Of a DNA stretch of 64,000 bases, positions 54,485-63,115 are shown one piece after another (position 1 is the stretch's first letter; each line of letters starts with the position of its first letter). The position numbers were made by a program, and so were the translations under genes. This stretch comes from Pseudomonas agarici (GTDB taxonomy: Bacteria > Pseudomonadota > Gammaproteobacteria > Pseudomonadales > Pseudomonadaceae): NCBI RefSeq assembly GCF_900109755.1, contig NZ_FOAR01000026.1, forward strand, positions 20,218 through 84,217, given 5' to 3'. The notes beneath the pieces were generated by a model. It saw only the letters and a program-made list of their open reading frames with translations, had not been told where the DNA came from and ran no database searches.

Positions 54485-55300
54485 ATGCAGCCCATGCTGA
54501 ATATCGCGCTGCGCGCCGCCCGCAGCGCCAGTGAATTGATTTTCCGCTCCATCGAGCGCCTGGATACCATCAAGGTCGACGAAAAAGACGCCAAGGACTA
54601 CGTGTCCGAGGTAGATCGCGCCGCCGAACAGAAAATCATCGATGCGCTACGCAAAGCGTATCCGACCCACGCCATTCGCGGCGAAGAAACCGGCTTCCAT
54701 GCCGGCAGCGGTGAAGGCGAAGATTACCTGTGGATCATAGACCCACTTGATGGCACCACCAACTTCCTGCGCGGCATCCCCCACTTCGCGGTCAGTATCG
54801 CCTGCAAGTATCGCGGCCGCCTTGAGCACGCCGTGGTTCTGGACCCGGTTCGCCAGGAAGAATTCACCGCCAGCCGTGGCCGTGGCGCCCAACTGAACGG
54901 TCGTCGCCTGCGCGTCAGCGGTCGCACCAGCCTCGACGGCGCCCTGCTGGGTACCGGTTTCCCGTTCCGTAATGACCAGATGGACAATATCGACAACTAC
55001 CTGGGCATGTTCCGCGCCCTGGTCGGCCAGACCGCCGGTATTCGCCGCGCAGGCGCTGCAAGCCTCGACCTGGCCTATGTGGCTGCCGGTCGTTTCGACG
55101 CTTTCTGGGAATCTGGCCTATCCGAATGGGACATGGCGGCGGGCGCCCTGCTGATTCAGGAAGCAGGTGGCTTGGTGAGCGATTTCACCGGCAGTCACGA
55201 CTTCCTTGAGAAAGGCCATATCGTCGCCGGCAACACCAAGTGCTTCAAGGCCGTGCTGACCGCGATCCAGCCGCACTTGCCGGCCTCGCTGAAGCGCTAA
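54485..55300 (+). CDS. suhB: inositol-1-monophosphatase family protein SuhB
   Basis: A 271-aa Mg2+-dependent phosphatase. Signature motifs are WIIDPLDGTTNF at about residues 82-93 and SEWDMAAGALLIQEAGG near the C terminus, plus the upstream GEETGF. In enterobacteria SuhB also joins the rRNA antitermination complex, and the pseudomonad protein affects virulence gene control. The start at 54485 is canonical. Confidence 0.95.
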   Translation: MQPMLNIALRAARSASELIFRSIERLDTIKVDEKDAKDYVSEVDRAAEQKIIDALRKAYPTHAIRGEETGFHAGSGEGEDYLWIIDPLDGTTNFLRGIPHFAVSIACKYRGRLEHAVVLDPVRQEEFTASRGRGAQLNGRRLRVSGRTSLDGALLGTGFPFRNDQMDNIDNYLGMFRALVGQTAGIRRAGAASLDLAYVAAGRFDAFWESGLSEWDMAAGALLIQEAGGLVSDFTGSHDFLEKGHIVAGNTKCFKAVLTAIQPHLPASLKR

Positions 55301-55313
55301 GCGCCAGAGAATG

Positions 55314-55341
55314 AAAAAGCACCCCGAGGGGTGCTTTTTTT
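55314..55341. terminator. bidirectional terminator between suhB and the glycine-zipper gene
   Basis: AAAAAGCACCCC-GAG-GGGTGCTTTTTTT: a tight stem with A's before and T's after, so it can stop both convergent genes. Confidence 0.9.
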
Positions 55342-55385
55342 GTACCTGTGATTCGTCAACCGACCCCACAGGGGACAATCAACAT

Positions 55386-55934
55386 TTACTGGCCGGGCTG
55401 GTTCTGGCTGAGAATCAGGCGACCTTCCTTGTCGACTGGAATCTGGTTGCCAGGATCGCGATCCATGCGCACCTTGCCCTCCTTGCCGTCGAGCTGGTAG
55501 CGCACGTCATAACCGACGACCTTGTCGCTGATATCATTGACCGTGTTGCAGCGGGTCTGGGTTGTGGTGTAAGTGTCACGCTCCTGCATGCCCTCCTGCA
55601 CCTTGTTACCGGCATAACCGCCACCCACCGCGCCAACCACAGTGGCCAGGGTCTTGCCCTTGCCGCCACCGACCAGACTGCCCAGCAGGCCACCGCCCAC
55701 TGCGCCCAACGCCGTACCCGCCAGGCGATGCTCGTCCTGGACCGGTTTCTGCCGGGTCACGGCCACATCCTTACACACCTCACGCGGCGTCTTGATCTGC
55801 GTTTTCACAGGCTCGACCGCCAACACCTGTGCATACTCGGGGCCGCTTTTCACCATGCTGTAGGTCGCAACAGCACCTCCGGCAGTGACACCGACAGCAC
55901 CTAATACCGCACCCACCAGCAACGATTTGTTCAC
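55386..55934 (-). CDS. glycine-zipper 2TM domain protein
   Basis: A 182-aa envelope protein: N-terminal hydrophobic segment (LLVGAVLGAVGVTAGGAVATY) as anchor or signal, and a glycine-zipper pair in GTALGAVGGGLLGSLVGGGKGKTLATVVGAVGGGYAGN. This is the SlyB/PcpY-like 2TM family, thought to stabilise the outer membrane or oligomerise. The Cys residues in REVCKDV and TRCNTV could form a disulfide. The partner is unknown. Confidence 0.82.
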   Translation of the reverse strand: MNKSLLVGAVLGAVGVTAGGAVATYSMVKSGPEYAQVLAVEPVKTQIKTPREVCKDVAVTRQKPVQDEHRLAGTALGAVGGGLLGSLVGGGKGKTLATVVGAVGGGYAGNKVQEGMQERDTYTTTQTRCNTVNDISDKVVGYDVRYQLDGKEGKVRMDRDPGNQIPVDKEGRLILSQNQPGQ

Positions 55935-55992
55935 GTGAACCTCCAGACCATCTCAAGCGGAAAATATCCGCACTCTCCTAGCCTTGGAGCAT

Positions 55993-56024
55993 AAAAAAAG
56001 GCGCGAGTTCAATACTCGCGCCTT
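55993..56024 (-). terminator. terminator of the secDF operon
   Basis: On the minus strand AGGCGCGAGT pairs with ACTCGCGCCT (55999-56023), followed by a run of seven T. Confidence 0.9.
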
Positions 56025-56054
56025 TCAAGGCGACAGCCGGAAGGGAAACCAGCG

Positions 56055-56969
56055 TCAAGGACGGTCGTCGATTTCCTTCTGGGTGTTGGCCGCAGGAATC
56101 AGGTCCTCGCTACTCAGGTTCAGCCAGATCAACACCACGTTGGCGATATAGATCGATGAGTAGGTACCGGCCATCACACCGACGAACAGTGCAATGGAGA
56201 AGCCGAACAGGTTGTCGCCACCAAAGAACAGCAAGGCCGCAATCGCCAGCAACGTGGAGATCGACGTCGCCACGGTGCGCAGCAAAGTCTGGGTGGTCGA
56301 GATGTTGATGTTCTCGATCAGGCTGGCCTTGCGCAGGACCCGGAAGTTCTCGCGAACCCGGTCGAATACCACAATGGTGTCGTTGAGCGAGTAACCGATG
56401 ATCGCCAACACCGCCGCCAGCACCGTCAGGTCGAAGGTAATCTGAAACAGCGACAGGATCCCCACGGTCACGACCACGTCGTGGATCAACGACACGATGG
56501 CGCCGACCGCGAACTTCCACTGAAAGCGAAAGGCCAGGTAGATCAGCACGCCGCCCAGCGCCATCAGCATGCCGAGACCGCCCTGGTCGCGCAGCTCCTC
56601 ACCCACCTGCGGGCCGACGAATTCGACACGCTTGACCTGTGCCGGGTTGTCGCCACCGGTCTTCTGCAACGCCTCGGCGACCTGGTGACCCAGTTGCGGG
56701 TCTTCACCCGGCATCCGCACCAGCAGGTCGGTGGTTGCACCGAAGCTTTGCACAATCGCATCGTGATAACCGGCCTCGGCCAGTTGCGAGCGCACCTTCA
56801 TCACATCGGCCGGACGCTCATAGGTCAGCTCGATCAGCGTACCGCCGGTGAAATCCAGACCGTAGTTCAAGCCCTTATGGAACCAGCTGAACAACGCCAG
56901 AACGGTAAGGAGCACAGTGACGCCGAACGCAACGTTGCGAACGCCCATGAAGTTGATAGTACGTAACAT
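56055..56969 (-). CDS. secF: protein translocase subunit SecF
   Basis: A 304-aa RND-fold membrane protein with six helices. It has GLDFTGGTLIELTYERP in the first loop, and YSLNDTIVVFDRVREN in helix 4 with the conserved Asp and Arg. With SecD and YajC it pulls exported proteins through SecYEG using the proton gradient. It lies 10 bp after secD. Confidence 0.97.
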   Translation of the reverse strand: MLRTINFMGVRNVAFGVTVLLTVLALFSWFHKGLNYGLDFTGGTLIELTYERPADVMKVRSQLAEAGYHDAIVQSFGATTDLLVRMPGEDPQLGHQVAEALQKTGGDNPAQVKRVEFVGPQVGEELRDQGGLGMLMALGGVLIYLAFRFQWKFAVGAIVSLIHDVVVTVGILSLFQITFDLTVLAAVLAIIGYSLNDTIVVFDRVRENFRVLRKASLIENINISTTQTLLRTVATSISTLLAIAALLFFGGDNLFGFSIALFVGVMAGTYSSIYIANVVLIWLNLSSEDLIPAANTQKEIDDRP

Positions 56970-56978
56970 GGCAGCCCC

Positions 56979-58847
56979 TTAAATCCACAACTTCTTGAAG
57001 TCACGACCGCCGAAGATCAGGTTGACCATCGCACGAGTCACCATGATGGCCGTGAACATCGAGGTAAAGATCCCGAGGGACATGGTCACCGCAAAGCCCT
57101 TGACCGGACCGGTACCCATGGAGAACAGGATGCCGCCCACCAGCAACGTCGTCAGGTTGGCGTCGACAATTGCCGTATAGGCGCGATTGAAGCCCTCGTT
57201 GATCGCTCGCTGAACCGTCATGCCTGCGGCGATCTCTTCACGGATCCGCGAGAAGATCAGTACGTTGGCGTCGACCGCCATCCCCATGGTCAAGACGATA
57301 CCGGCAATACCCGGCAGAGTCAGGGTCGCCCCCAACAGCGACATCAATGCCAACAGCGCGACCATATTGAAGGCCAGCGCCACGGTGGCGATGATACCGA
57401 AGAAGCGATAGATGGCGATGATGAACAGAGAAACGAACAGCATCCCCCACAGCGACGCGTCGATACCCTTGGTGATGTTGTCGGCACCCAGGCTCGGGCC
57501 GATGGTACGTTCTTCAGCGAAGTACATCGGCGCAGCCAGACCACCGGCACGCAGCAGCAGAGCCAGTTCCGACGATTCACCCTGACCGTTCAGGCCGGTG
57601 ATACGGAACTGCGCGCCCAACGGCGACTGGATAGTCGCCAGGCTGATGATTTTCTTGTCTTCCTTGAAGGTCTGCACCGGCACATCTTTCTCGACACCGT
57701 CGACCATCTGCTTGGTGTAGGTGGTGACCGGACGCTGCTCAATGAAGATCACCGCCATCTGGCGACCGACGTTACTGCGCGTGGCACGGCTCATCAGTTC
57801 GCCGCCGTGGCCATCCAGGTGGATGTTCACTTCCGGGCTACCGTGCTCGCCGAAACCGGCCTTGGCATCGGTCACCTGGTCGCCGGTGATAATCAGGCCA
57901 CGCTCGATCAGCGCGGGAGGGCGATTGCCTTCACGGAACTCGAACTCTTCGGAAGTCGCCTTCGACGCTCCCGGCTCGGCGGCCAGGCGGAACTCGAGGT
58001 TGGCGGTCTTGCCCAGAATTCGCTTGGCTTCAGCGGTGTCCTGCACACCCGGCAGCTCGACCACGATGCGATTGGCACCCTGGCGCTGAACCAGTGGCTC
58101 GGCCACACCCAGTTCGTTGACGCGGTTACGGACCGTGGTCAAGTTCTGCTTGATGGAATATTCACGGATTTCCGCCAGCTTGACTGGGGTCATCGCCAGA
58201 CGCAGCACCGCCTGACCGTTCAGATCAGCCGGAACAATGTCGAAATCGTTGAAGTTCTTGCGAATCAGGGCACGAGCCTGCTCGCGGGAATCATTGTCAG
58301 CGAAGCCCAGTTGAATGGCGCCGTTGAGCTGCGGCAGGCTACGATAACGTACACGCTCTTTGCGCAACAGGCTCTTGACGTCGCCCTCGTAGACTTTCAG
58401 GCGGGCATCGAGGGCCTTGTCCATGTCCACTTCCAGCAAGAAGTGCACACCACCGGACAAATCCAGACCCAGCTTCATCGGGTGCGCGCCAAGGTTGCGC
58501 AGCCATTGCGGGGTGGTTTGTGCCAGGTTGAGGGCCACTACGTAGTCGTCACCGAGGGCTTTACGCACCACGTCCTTGGCCGGCAGTTGGTCTTCCTGCT
58601 TGGTCAAGCGCAGCAGGCCGTCCTTGCCGTTGGCAGCCAGGGTCGCCCCCTTGACAGCGAAACCGGCTTCGGTGAGCGCTTTGCTCGCTCGATCCAGATC
58701 GGCCTGATTGACCCGCAACGCCGTGCTGGCGCCACTGACCTGGATTGCCGGATCGTCAGGGTAGAGATTGGGAGCGGAATAAATAAAACCGATCGCCAGC
58801 ACCGCCAGGATCAGTACGTATTTCCACAGAGGGTATTTGTTCAGCAT
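56979..58847 (-). CDS. secD: protein translocase subunit SecD
   Basis: A 622-aa membrane protein. It has one N-terminal helix, a large periplasmic region with LGLDLSGGVHFLLEVDMDKA, and five C-terminal helices with the conserved GMAVDANVLIFSRIREE. The start at 58847 (MLNKYPLWKY) is taken rather than the GTG at 58850. Confidence 0.97.
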   Translation of the reverse strand: MLNKYPLWKYVLILAVLAIGFIYSAPNLYPDDPAIQVSGASTALRVNQADLDRASKALTEAGFAVKGATLAANGKDGLLRLTKQEDQLPAKDVVRKALGDDYVVALNLAQTTPQWLRNLGAHPMKLGLDLSGGVHFLLEVDMDKALDARLKVYEGDVKSLLRKERVRYRSLPQLNGAIQLGFADNDSREQARALIRKNFNDFDIVPADLNGQAVLRLAMTPVKLAEIREYSIKQNLTTVRNRVNELGVAEPLVQRQGANRIVVELPGVQDTAEAKRILGKTANLEFRLAAEPGASKATSEEFEFREGNRPPALIERGLIITGDQVTDAKAGFGEHGSPEVNIHLDGHGGELMSRATRSNVGRQMAVIFIEQRPVTTYTKQMVDGVEKDVPVQTFKEDKKIISLATIQSPLGAQFRITGLNGQGESSELALLLRAGGLAAPMYFAEERTIGPSLGADNITKGIDASLWGMLFVSLFIIAIYRFFGIIATVALAFNMVALLALMSLLGATLTLPGIAGIVLTMGMAVDANVLIFSRIREEIAAGMTVQRAINEGFNRAYTAIVDANLTTLLVGGILFSMGTGPVKGFAVTMSLGIFTSMFTAIMVTRAMVNLIFGGRDFKKLWI

Positions 58848-58909
58848 CACGCCGCCCGCTTATGACGCGAGGCGCCTTGCGCGCCCCGTCGATTGTTAAA
58901 TATTGAAAC

Positions 58910-59248
58910 TTAGATCGCTTTCAGCGTGCCTTTAGGCAGAGTGGCCGCGATGGCACCCTTTTGGAACTTCATTTCAACGGTGTCGGAAACTTCCAGTACG
59001 ACGAAATCGTCGGTCACTTTGAGGATCTTGCCGGCAATACCACCGGTAGTCACCACCTCGTCGCCCTTGGCCAGGTTGCCCAGCAGGTTCTTCTGCTCCT
59101 TGGCGCGCTTGGCCTGCGGACGCCAGATCATCAGATAGAAAATGACCAGGAAGCCGACCAGAAAAATCCATTCGAAACCACCGCCCATCGGACCGGCAGC
59201 AGCAGGTGCGGCGCCATCCGCGAACGCGTTAGAGATAAAAAGGCTCAT
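58910..59248 (-). CDS. yajC: Sec translocase accessory protein YajC
   Basis: A 112-aa single-span membrane protein: helix IFLVGFLVIFYLMIWRPQAKRAKE, then the conserved GDEVVTTGGIAGKI beta domain. It binds SecDF. The ATG at 59248 has GGAGTG upstream. Confidence 0.96.
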   Translation of the reverse strand: MSLFISNAFADGAAPAAAGPMGGGFEWIFLVGFLVIFYLMIWRPQAKRAKEQKNLLGNLAKGDEVVTTGGIAGKILKVTDDFVVLEVSDTVEMKFQKGAIAATLPKGTLKAI

Positions 59249-59302
59249 ATAGCACTCCAGTTGCAAAATTATTCCGGGATCTGAGCAAAACCCGCCGTGC
59301 GA

Positions 59303-59400
59303 CGATCATGCTGGGTTAAAAACAGGCTCGCAATGCGGTTTGACACCAGTCAATCGCGCCTCTTTGCCTGTTTTTGCCTTGCCTGATCATCGCTCGGCAA
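59303..59400. repeat. dispersed intergenic repeat, copy B
   Basis: Second copy of the element at 39066-39136, here between yajC and tgt, with about 27 extra bases in the middle. The right end has the near-identical 26-bp block ending CGCTCGGCAA. Confidence 0.65.
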
Positions 59401-59430
59401 GTTTTTGCTCGGACCCTGCGGTCTGAAAAC

Positions 59431-60564
59431 TCAGTCCAAAGGCGGCACGCAAAGCCCGCGTTTGGCGTAGAAGGCATCGATAAAGGCGGCCAATGTACCC
59501 TGTTGAATAGCCTCGCGCAAACCAGCCATAAGCCGTTGGTAATGGCGCAAGTTGTGAAGGGTATTCAACATACTCCCCAGCATTTCGCCGCACTTGTCCA
59601 GATGATGCAGATAAGCGCGGGAGAAGTTCTGGCAGGTGTAGCAATCGCAGGTCGGATCCAGCGGCGAATCATCATGGCGATGGAACGCGTTACGGATCTT
59701 CAGCACGCCGGTATCGACGAACAGATGCCCATTGCGGGCATTGCGGGTCGGCATCACGCAATCGAACATGTCCACCCCGCGGCGCACACCCTCTACGAGA
59801 TCCTCAGGCTTGCCAACACCCATAAGGTAACGAGGTTTGTCAGCAGGCATCTGACCCGGCAGGTAATCGAGCACCTTGATCATTTCATGCTTGGGCTCGC
59901 CCACCGACAGACCACCGATGGCCAGGCCATCGAAGCCGATCTTGTCGAGACCTTCGAGCGAGCGCATACGCAGGTTCTGATGCATGCCGCCCTGGACAAT
60001 ACCGAACAGCGCCGCGCTGTTGTCGCCATGGGCATTCTTCGAACGCTGGGCCCAACGCAGCGACAACTCCATGGAGGTCCGGGCGACGTCTTCATCGGCG
60101 GGGTACGGCGTACACTCGTCGAAAATCATCACAATGTCCGAGCCGAGGTCGCGCTGGACCTGCATCGACTCTTCCGGCCCCATGAACACCTTGGCACCGT
60201 CGACCGGCGAGGCGAAGGTGACCCCCTCCTCCTTGATTTTGCGCATGGCGCCCAGACTGAACACCTGGAAACCGCCGGAATCGGTGAGGATCGGGCCGTT
60301 CCACTGCATGAAATCATGCAGGTCGCCATGAGCCTTAATCACTTCGGTGCCTGGGCGCAACCACAGGTGGAAGGTATTGCCCAGAATGATCTCGGCGCCG
60401 GTAGCGACAATATCCCGTGGCAGCATGCCCTTGACCGTGCCGTAGGTGCCCACCGGCATGAAGGCCGGGGTCTCGACGGTGCCGCGCGGGAAGGTCAGGC
60501 GACCGCGACGGGCCTTGCCATCGGTGGCGAGCAACTCGAACGACATACGACTGGTACGACTCAT
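59431..60564 (-). CDS. tgt: tRNA-guanine transglycosylase
   Basis: A 377-aa enzyme exchanging guanine-34 for preQ1 in queuosine tRNAs. It has LTDSGGFQVFSLG with the active-site Asp, the second catalytic Asp in FDCVMPTRNARNGHLF, and the zinc site CDCYTCQNFSRAYLHH. GAGGA before 60564 supports that start; 60546 is an alternative. The start overlaps the queA stop (ATGA). Confidence 0.97.
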   Translation of the reverse strand: MSRTSRMSFELLATDGKARRGRLTFPRGTVETPAFMPVGTYGTVKGMLPRDIVATGAEIILGNTFHLWLRPGTEVIKAHGDLHDFMQWNGPILTDSGGFQVFSLGAMRKIKEEGVTFASPVDGAKVFMGPEESMQVQRDLGSDIVMIFDECTPYPADEDVARTSMELSLRWAQRSKNAHGDNSAALFGIVQGGMHQNLRMRSLEGLDKIGFDGLAIGGLSVGEPKHEMIKVLDYLPGQMPADKPRYLMGVGKPEDLVEGVRRGVDMFDCVMPTRNARNGHLFVDTGVLKIRNAFHRHDDSPLDPTCDCYTCQNFSRAYLHHLDKCGEMLGSMLNTLHNLRHYQRLMAGLREAIQQGTLAAFIDAFYAKRGLCVPPLD

Positions 60565-61625
60565 GCTTGATCCTCGGAGGCCGATTTTTGGGGTCCGGTC
60601 GGCGCGGGGTTTCGGGTGATGAACATCGCATCACCGTAACTGAAAAAGCGGTAACCGTTCGCCACAGCGGCCTGGTAGGCGGCCATGGTCTCGGGATAAC
60701 CGGCGAAGGCCGAAACCAGCATCAGCAGCGTGGATTCGGGCAGATGGAAATTGGTCACCAGTGCATCGACCACATGGAAGGGTCGGCCAGGATAGATAAA
60801 GATATCGGTATCGCCGCTGAACGGCTTGAGCACGCCATCGCGGGCGGCGCTTTCCAGCGAGCGCACACTGGTGGTGCCAACGGCGACCACCCGCCCACCG
60901 CGCGCGCGACAGGCGGCGACGGCATCCACCACCGCCTGGCTGACTTCCAGCCATTCGTGGTGCATGTGGTGGTCTTCGATACGCTCCACGCGCACCGGCT
61001 GGAAGGTCCCGGCACCGACATGCAGGGTAACGAACGCGGTCTCGACACCCTTGGCGGCGATGGCGTCCAGCAGCGGTTGATCGAAATGCAGGCCGGCGGT
61101 GGGCGCGGCCACGGCCCCCAGGCGCTCGGCGTAGACCGTCTGATAACGCTCGCGGTCCGCGCCCTCGTCGGGACGGTCTATATAAGGAGGCAACGGCATA
61201 TGGCCGACCCGCTCCAGCAAAGGCAGTACGTGCTCTGTGAAACCCAGCTCGAACAGCGTGTCGTGACGGGCCAGCATCTCGGCCTCGCCACCGCCTTCGA
61301 TCAGGATCTTCGAACCGGGCTTTGGCGACTTGCTGGAGCGCACGTGGGCCAATACGCGGTGACTGTCGAGCACCCGCTCCACGAGAATCTCCAGCTTGCC
61401 GCCGGAGGCTTTCTGGCCGAACAGACGGGCTGGAATGACCCGGGTATTGTTGAACACCATCAGATCGCCTGGGCGCAAATGCTCAAGCAAATCAGTGAAT
61501 TGACGGTGTGCCAGCGTGCCGCTGGGCCCATCCAGGGTCAGCAGGCGGCTATTGCGACGCTCGGCCAGTGGATGGCGAGCGATCAGGGAATCGGGGAGCT
61601 CGAAAGTAAAGTCAGCGACGCGCAT
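60561..61625 (-). CDS. queA: S-adenosylmethionine:tRNA ribosyltransferase-isomerase
   Basis: A 354-aa enzyme adding the epoxycyclopentane group to preQ1-tRNA. N terminus MRVADFTFELPDSLIARHPL, LMVFNNTRVIPARLFG, AAPTAGLHFD, LHVGAGTFQPVR and TNFHLPESTLLMLVSAF are all present. First gene of the queA-tgt-yajC-secDF order. Confidence 0.97.
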   Translation of the reverse strand: MRVADFTFELPDSLIARHPLAERRNSRLLTLDGPSGTLAHRQFTDLLEHLRPGDLMVFNNTRVIPARLFGQKASGGKLEILVERVLDSHRVLAHVRSSKSPKPGSKILIEGGGEAEMLARHDTLFELGFTEHVLPLLERVGHMPLPPYIDRPDEGADRERYQTVYAERLGAVAAPTAGLHFDQPLLDAIAAKGVETAFVTLHVGAGTFQPVRVERIEDHHMHHEWLEVSQAVVDAVAACRARGGRVVAVGTTSVRSLESAARDGVLKPFSGDTDIFIYPGRPFHVVDALVTNFHLPESTLLMLVSAFAGYPETMAAYQAAVANGYRFFSYGDAMFITRNPAPTGPQKSASEDQA

Positions 61626-61691
61626 GATGGGGTTCGTCTAGCAGGGCCGGAAAGTTTAGCGGAATTCAGCAAAATTGACCATGAAAGGCGA

Positions 61692-61720
61692 TTGACCAAC
61701 GGTAATCACGTCTCTATACT
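61692..61720 (+). promoter_or_regulatory. promoter of tRNA-Leu
   Basis: TTGACC and TATACT are separated by 17 bp and lie 13 bp before the tRNA 5' end. Close to the sigma-70 consensus. Confidence 0.85.
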
Positions 61721-61733
61721 TCGCCGCCATTGA

Positions 61734-61818
61734 GCCCTGATGGCGGAATTGGTAGACGCGGCGGATTCAAAATCCGTTTTCGAAAGGAGTGGGAGTTCGA
61801 GTCTCCCTCGGGGCACCA
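61734..61818 (+). tRNA. tRNA-Leu(CAA)
   Basis: An 85-nt tRNA with CCA encoded. The acceptor GCCCTGA pairs with TCGGGGC; the anticodon stem GCGGA/TCCGT closes the loop TTCAAAA, anticodon CAA. The long variable arm is typical of Leu. An accessory block follows, as often at tRNA 3' ends. Confidence 0.96.
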
Positions 61819-61850
61819 TACAAATCCTTGTAAATCAAGGATTTAGAGAA

Positions 61851-61879
61851 GGGGTAGAAAGAAATTTCTACCCCTTTTT
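61851..61879 (+). terminator. terminator after tRNA-Leu
   Basis: GGGGTAGAAA-gaaa-TTTCTACCCC followed by TTTTT, 33 bp after the tRNA. From here to 62119 I see no gene; the stretch is presumably the tRNA-side end of an island. Confidence 0.9.
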
Positions 61880-62119
61880 CTATCCAAAAAACCTACCCTT
61901 CTCATACCCTTTTCTTGGGAAAAATTGCCTCCAGGCAGTGGTCTTCTTGCTTTGCATTCACGCGAGAGACTGTGCGTTCAAGCCATCCTTTCTGATCCAG
62001 ACCGTTTGAAGTGCTGCGGCTCTGCAGCAGTGCGTAAAAGGGTCAACCATGGGCTGCATAGATGTGTGGCTCAGGCGAGGATTAACCTAGGCACATCGCC
62101 ACCACGCAAGGAAAGCCAC

Positions 62120-62428
62120 ATGCAAGCAAAATCCCTGAAGGCCTTGGTTGCTGACCATGACGTCTCATTTGACGCGAGCACCATCATGAATGCTCTGTTG
62201 AAAGCTGGTTACGCGGAAAATTTTGAGTATGTGAGCACCACCGGCAACGGTGTGATGAAGTCATTCAGGAAATTGACCGATCAAGGTGAAGCCTTCGGCG
62301 TCAACAAGGCGTCTATGGGCCATCCCTTTAAGACTGAGGCGAAATTTTTCGGAGAGACTTTCCCTCAAATGTTTGACGTGGTCGTTGAACAATTGCGGAA
62401 AGAAGTCGGAGGGCTGTTAACCAAATAA
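62120..62428 (+). CDS. hypothetical protein next to tRNA-Leu
   Basis: A 102-aa soluble protein that I cannot place with confidence. It begins MQAKSLKALVADHDVSFDA and has KSFRKLTDQGEAFGVNKAS, a pattern that looks phage- or island-related. It has AAGGAA upstream. It stands alone between the tRNA and the vgrG fragment, so it is probably island cargo. Confidence 0.6.
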   Translation: MQAKSLKALVADHDVSFDASTIMNALLKAGYAENFEYVSTTGNGVMKSFRKLTDQGEAFGVNKASMGHPFKTEAKFFGETFPQMFDVVVEQLRKEVGGLLTK

Positions 62429-62740
62429 GGCTAGCACTCGTCTTGGCTGCCGTTCTCCCGATAGGAGTAGCGGCTGCTCCTTCTAACGTCCAAGAGTTCG
62501 CAGCAAACGACCCTTGGCACCAATTTAGTGATGGCGTTAACGGTCAAAAGGTACTCACTGGACTTGCCCCTACAAAACCGGACATCAACTGTAAGATGGT
62601 TCCCCATAGGTTATTGAGCGATCCGACCGGGAATACCCCCTATAGAGAAATAACCCCATCGCAGCAAGGACATTTCCGACAGACTTGGTTGCCATTCTGT
62701 CTTTACTCTCTGGGCTCCGTTGAAATCCAGGAGCCAAGGG
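62429..62740. other. stretch before vgrG with a start-less secretion-signal ORF
   Basis: An open frame from about 62410 to 62832 reads RLALVLAAVLPIGVAAAPSN and then a plausible mature sequence, resembling a signal peptide, but its only nearby starts are TTG (62443) or a mutated ATA (62425). It then overlaps vgrG in another frame. It may be a dead secreted-protein gene; otherwise the stretch is the vgrG upstream region. Confidence 0.35.
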
Positions 62741-63115
62741 ATGTCCTCCATCTTATTGAACAAAGCGGTTTTCCAGCAGAACTGCCTCCTGCGCCTGCAC
62801 ACACCCTTGGGCGAGAACGTATTCATCGCTAAATACCTCGACGACTGGGAAGCGCTGGATCAAGGCGGCTACCGCCTGGAGCTGAGCGCCTTGCCCGCAG
62901 ATGGTCGCTTACCCCTGGAACAACTGGTGCGCGCGCAGGTCCTGTTGCAGATGCGGTGCGCGGACTCGCGTAGCGAGTTGCGCCCCTTTCATGGGCATGT
63001 CAGCCACTACGCGCGCGTGGGCAGCAATGGCGGGCTGGCCCGTTATCAGCAGGCACTGGCCAGCAATGACTTAAACCCGGAACACACACGATTGGGAGCA
63101 AAGATAAATGAGTGA
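62741..63115 (+). pseudogene. vgrG: truncated VgrG T6SS spike protein
   Basis: A 124-aa fragment. MSSILLNKAVFQQNCLLRLH, then FIAKYLDDWEALDQGGYRLEL, SELRPFHGHV and RVGSNGGLARY are the N-terminal gp27-like part of VgrG, normally 600-plus residues. Directly after ARY the sequence jumps to QQALASNDLNPEHTRLGAK and stops, which looks like a C-terminal tail joined by an in-frame deletion. AAGGG precedes the ATG. The stop overlaps the next start by 8 bp, so the original gene border is preserved. Confidence 0.75.

Noticed and set aside
54339..54594. N-terminal extension of trmJ to an upstream ATG
   Set aside because: It would run through the suhB promoter and beyond its start codon; the GTG at 54339 gives the family length.
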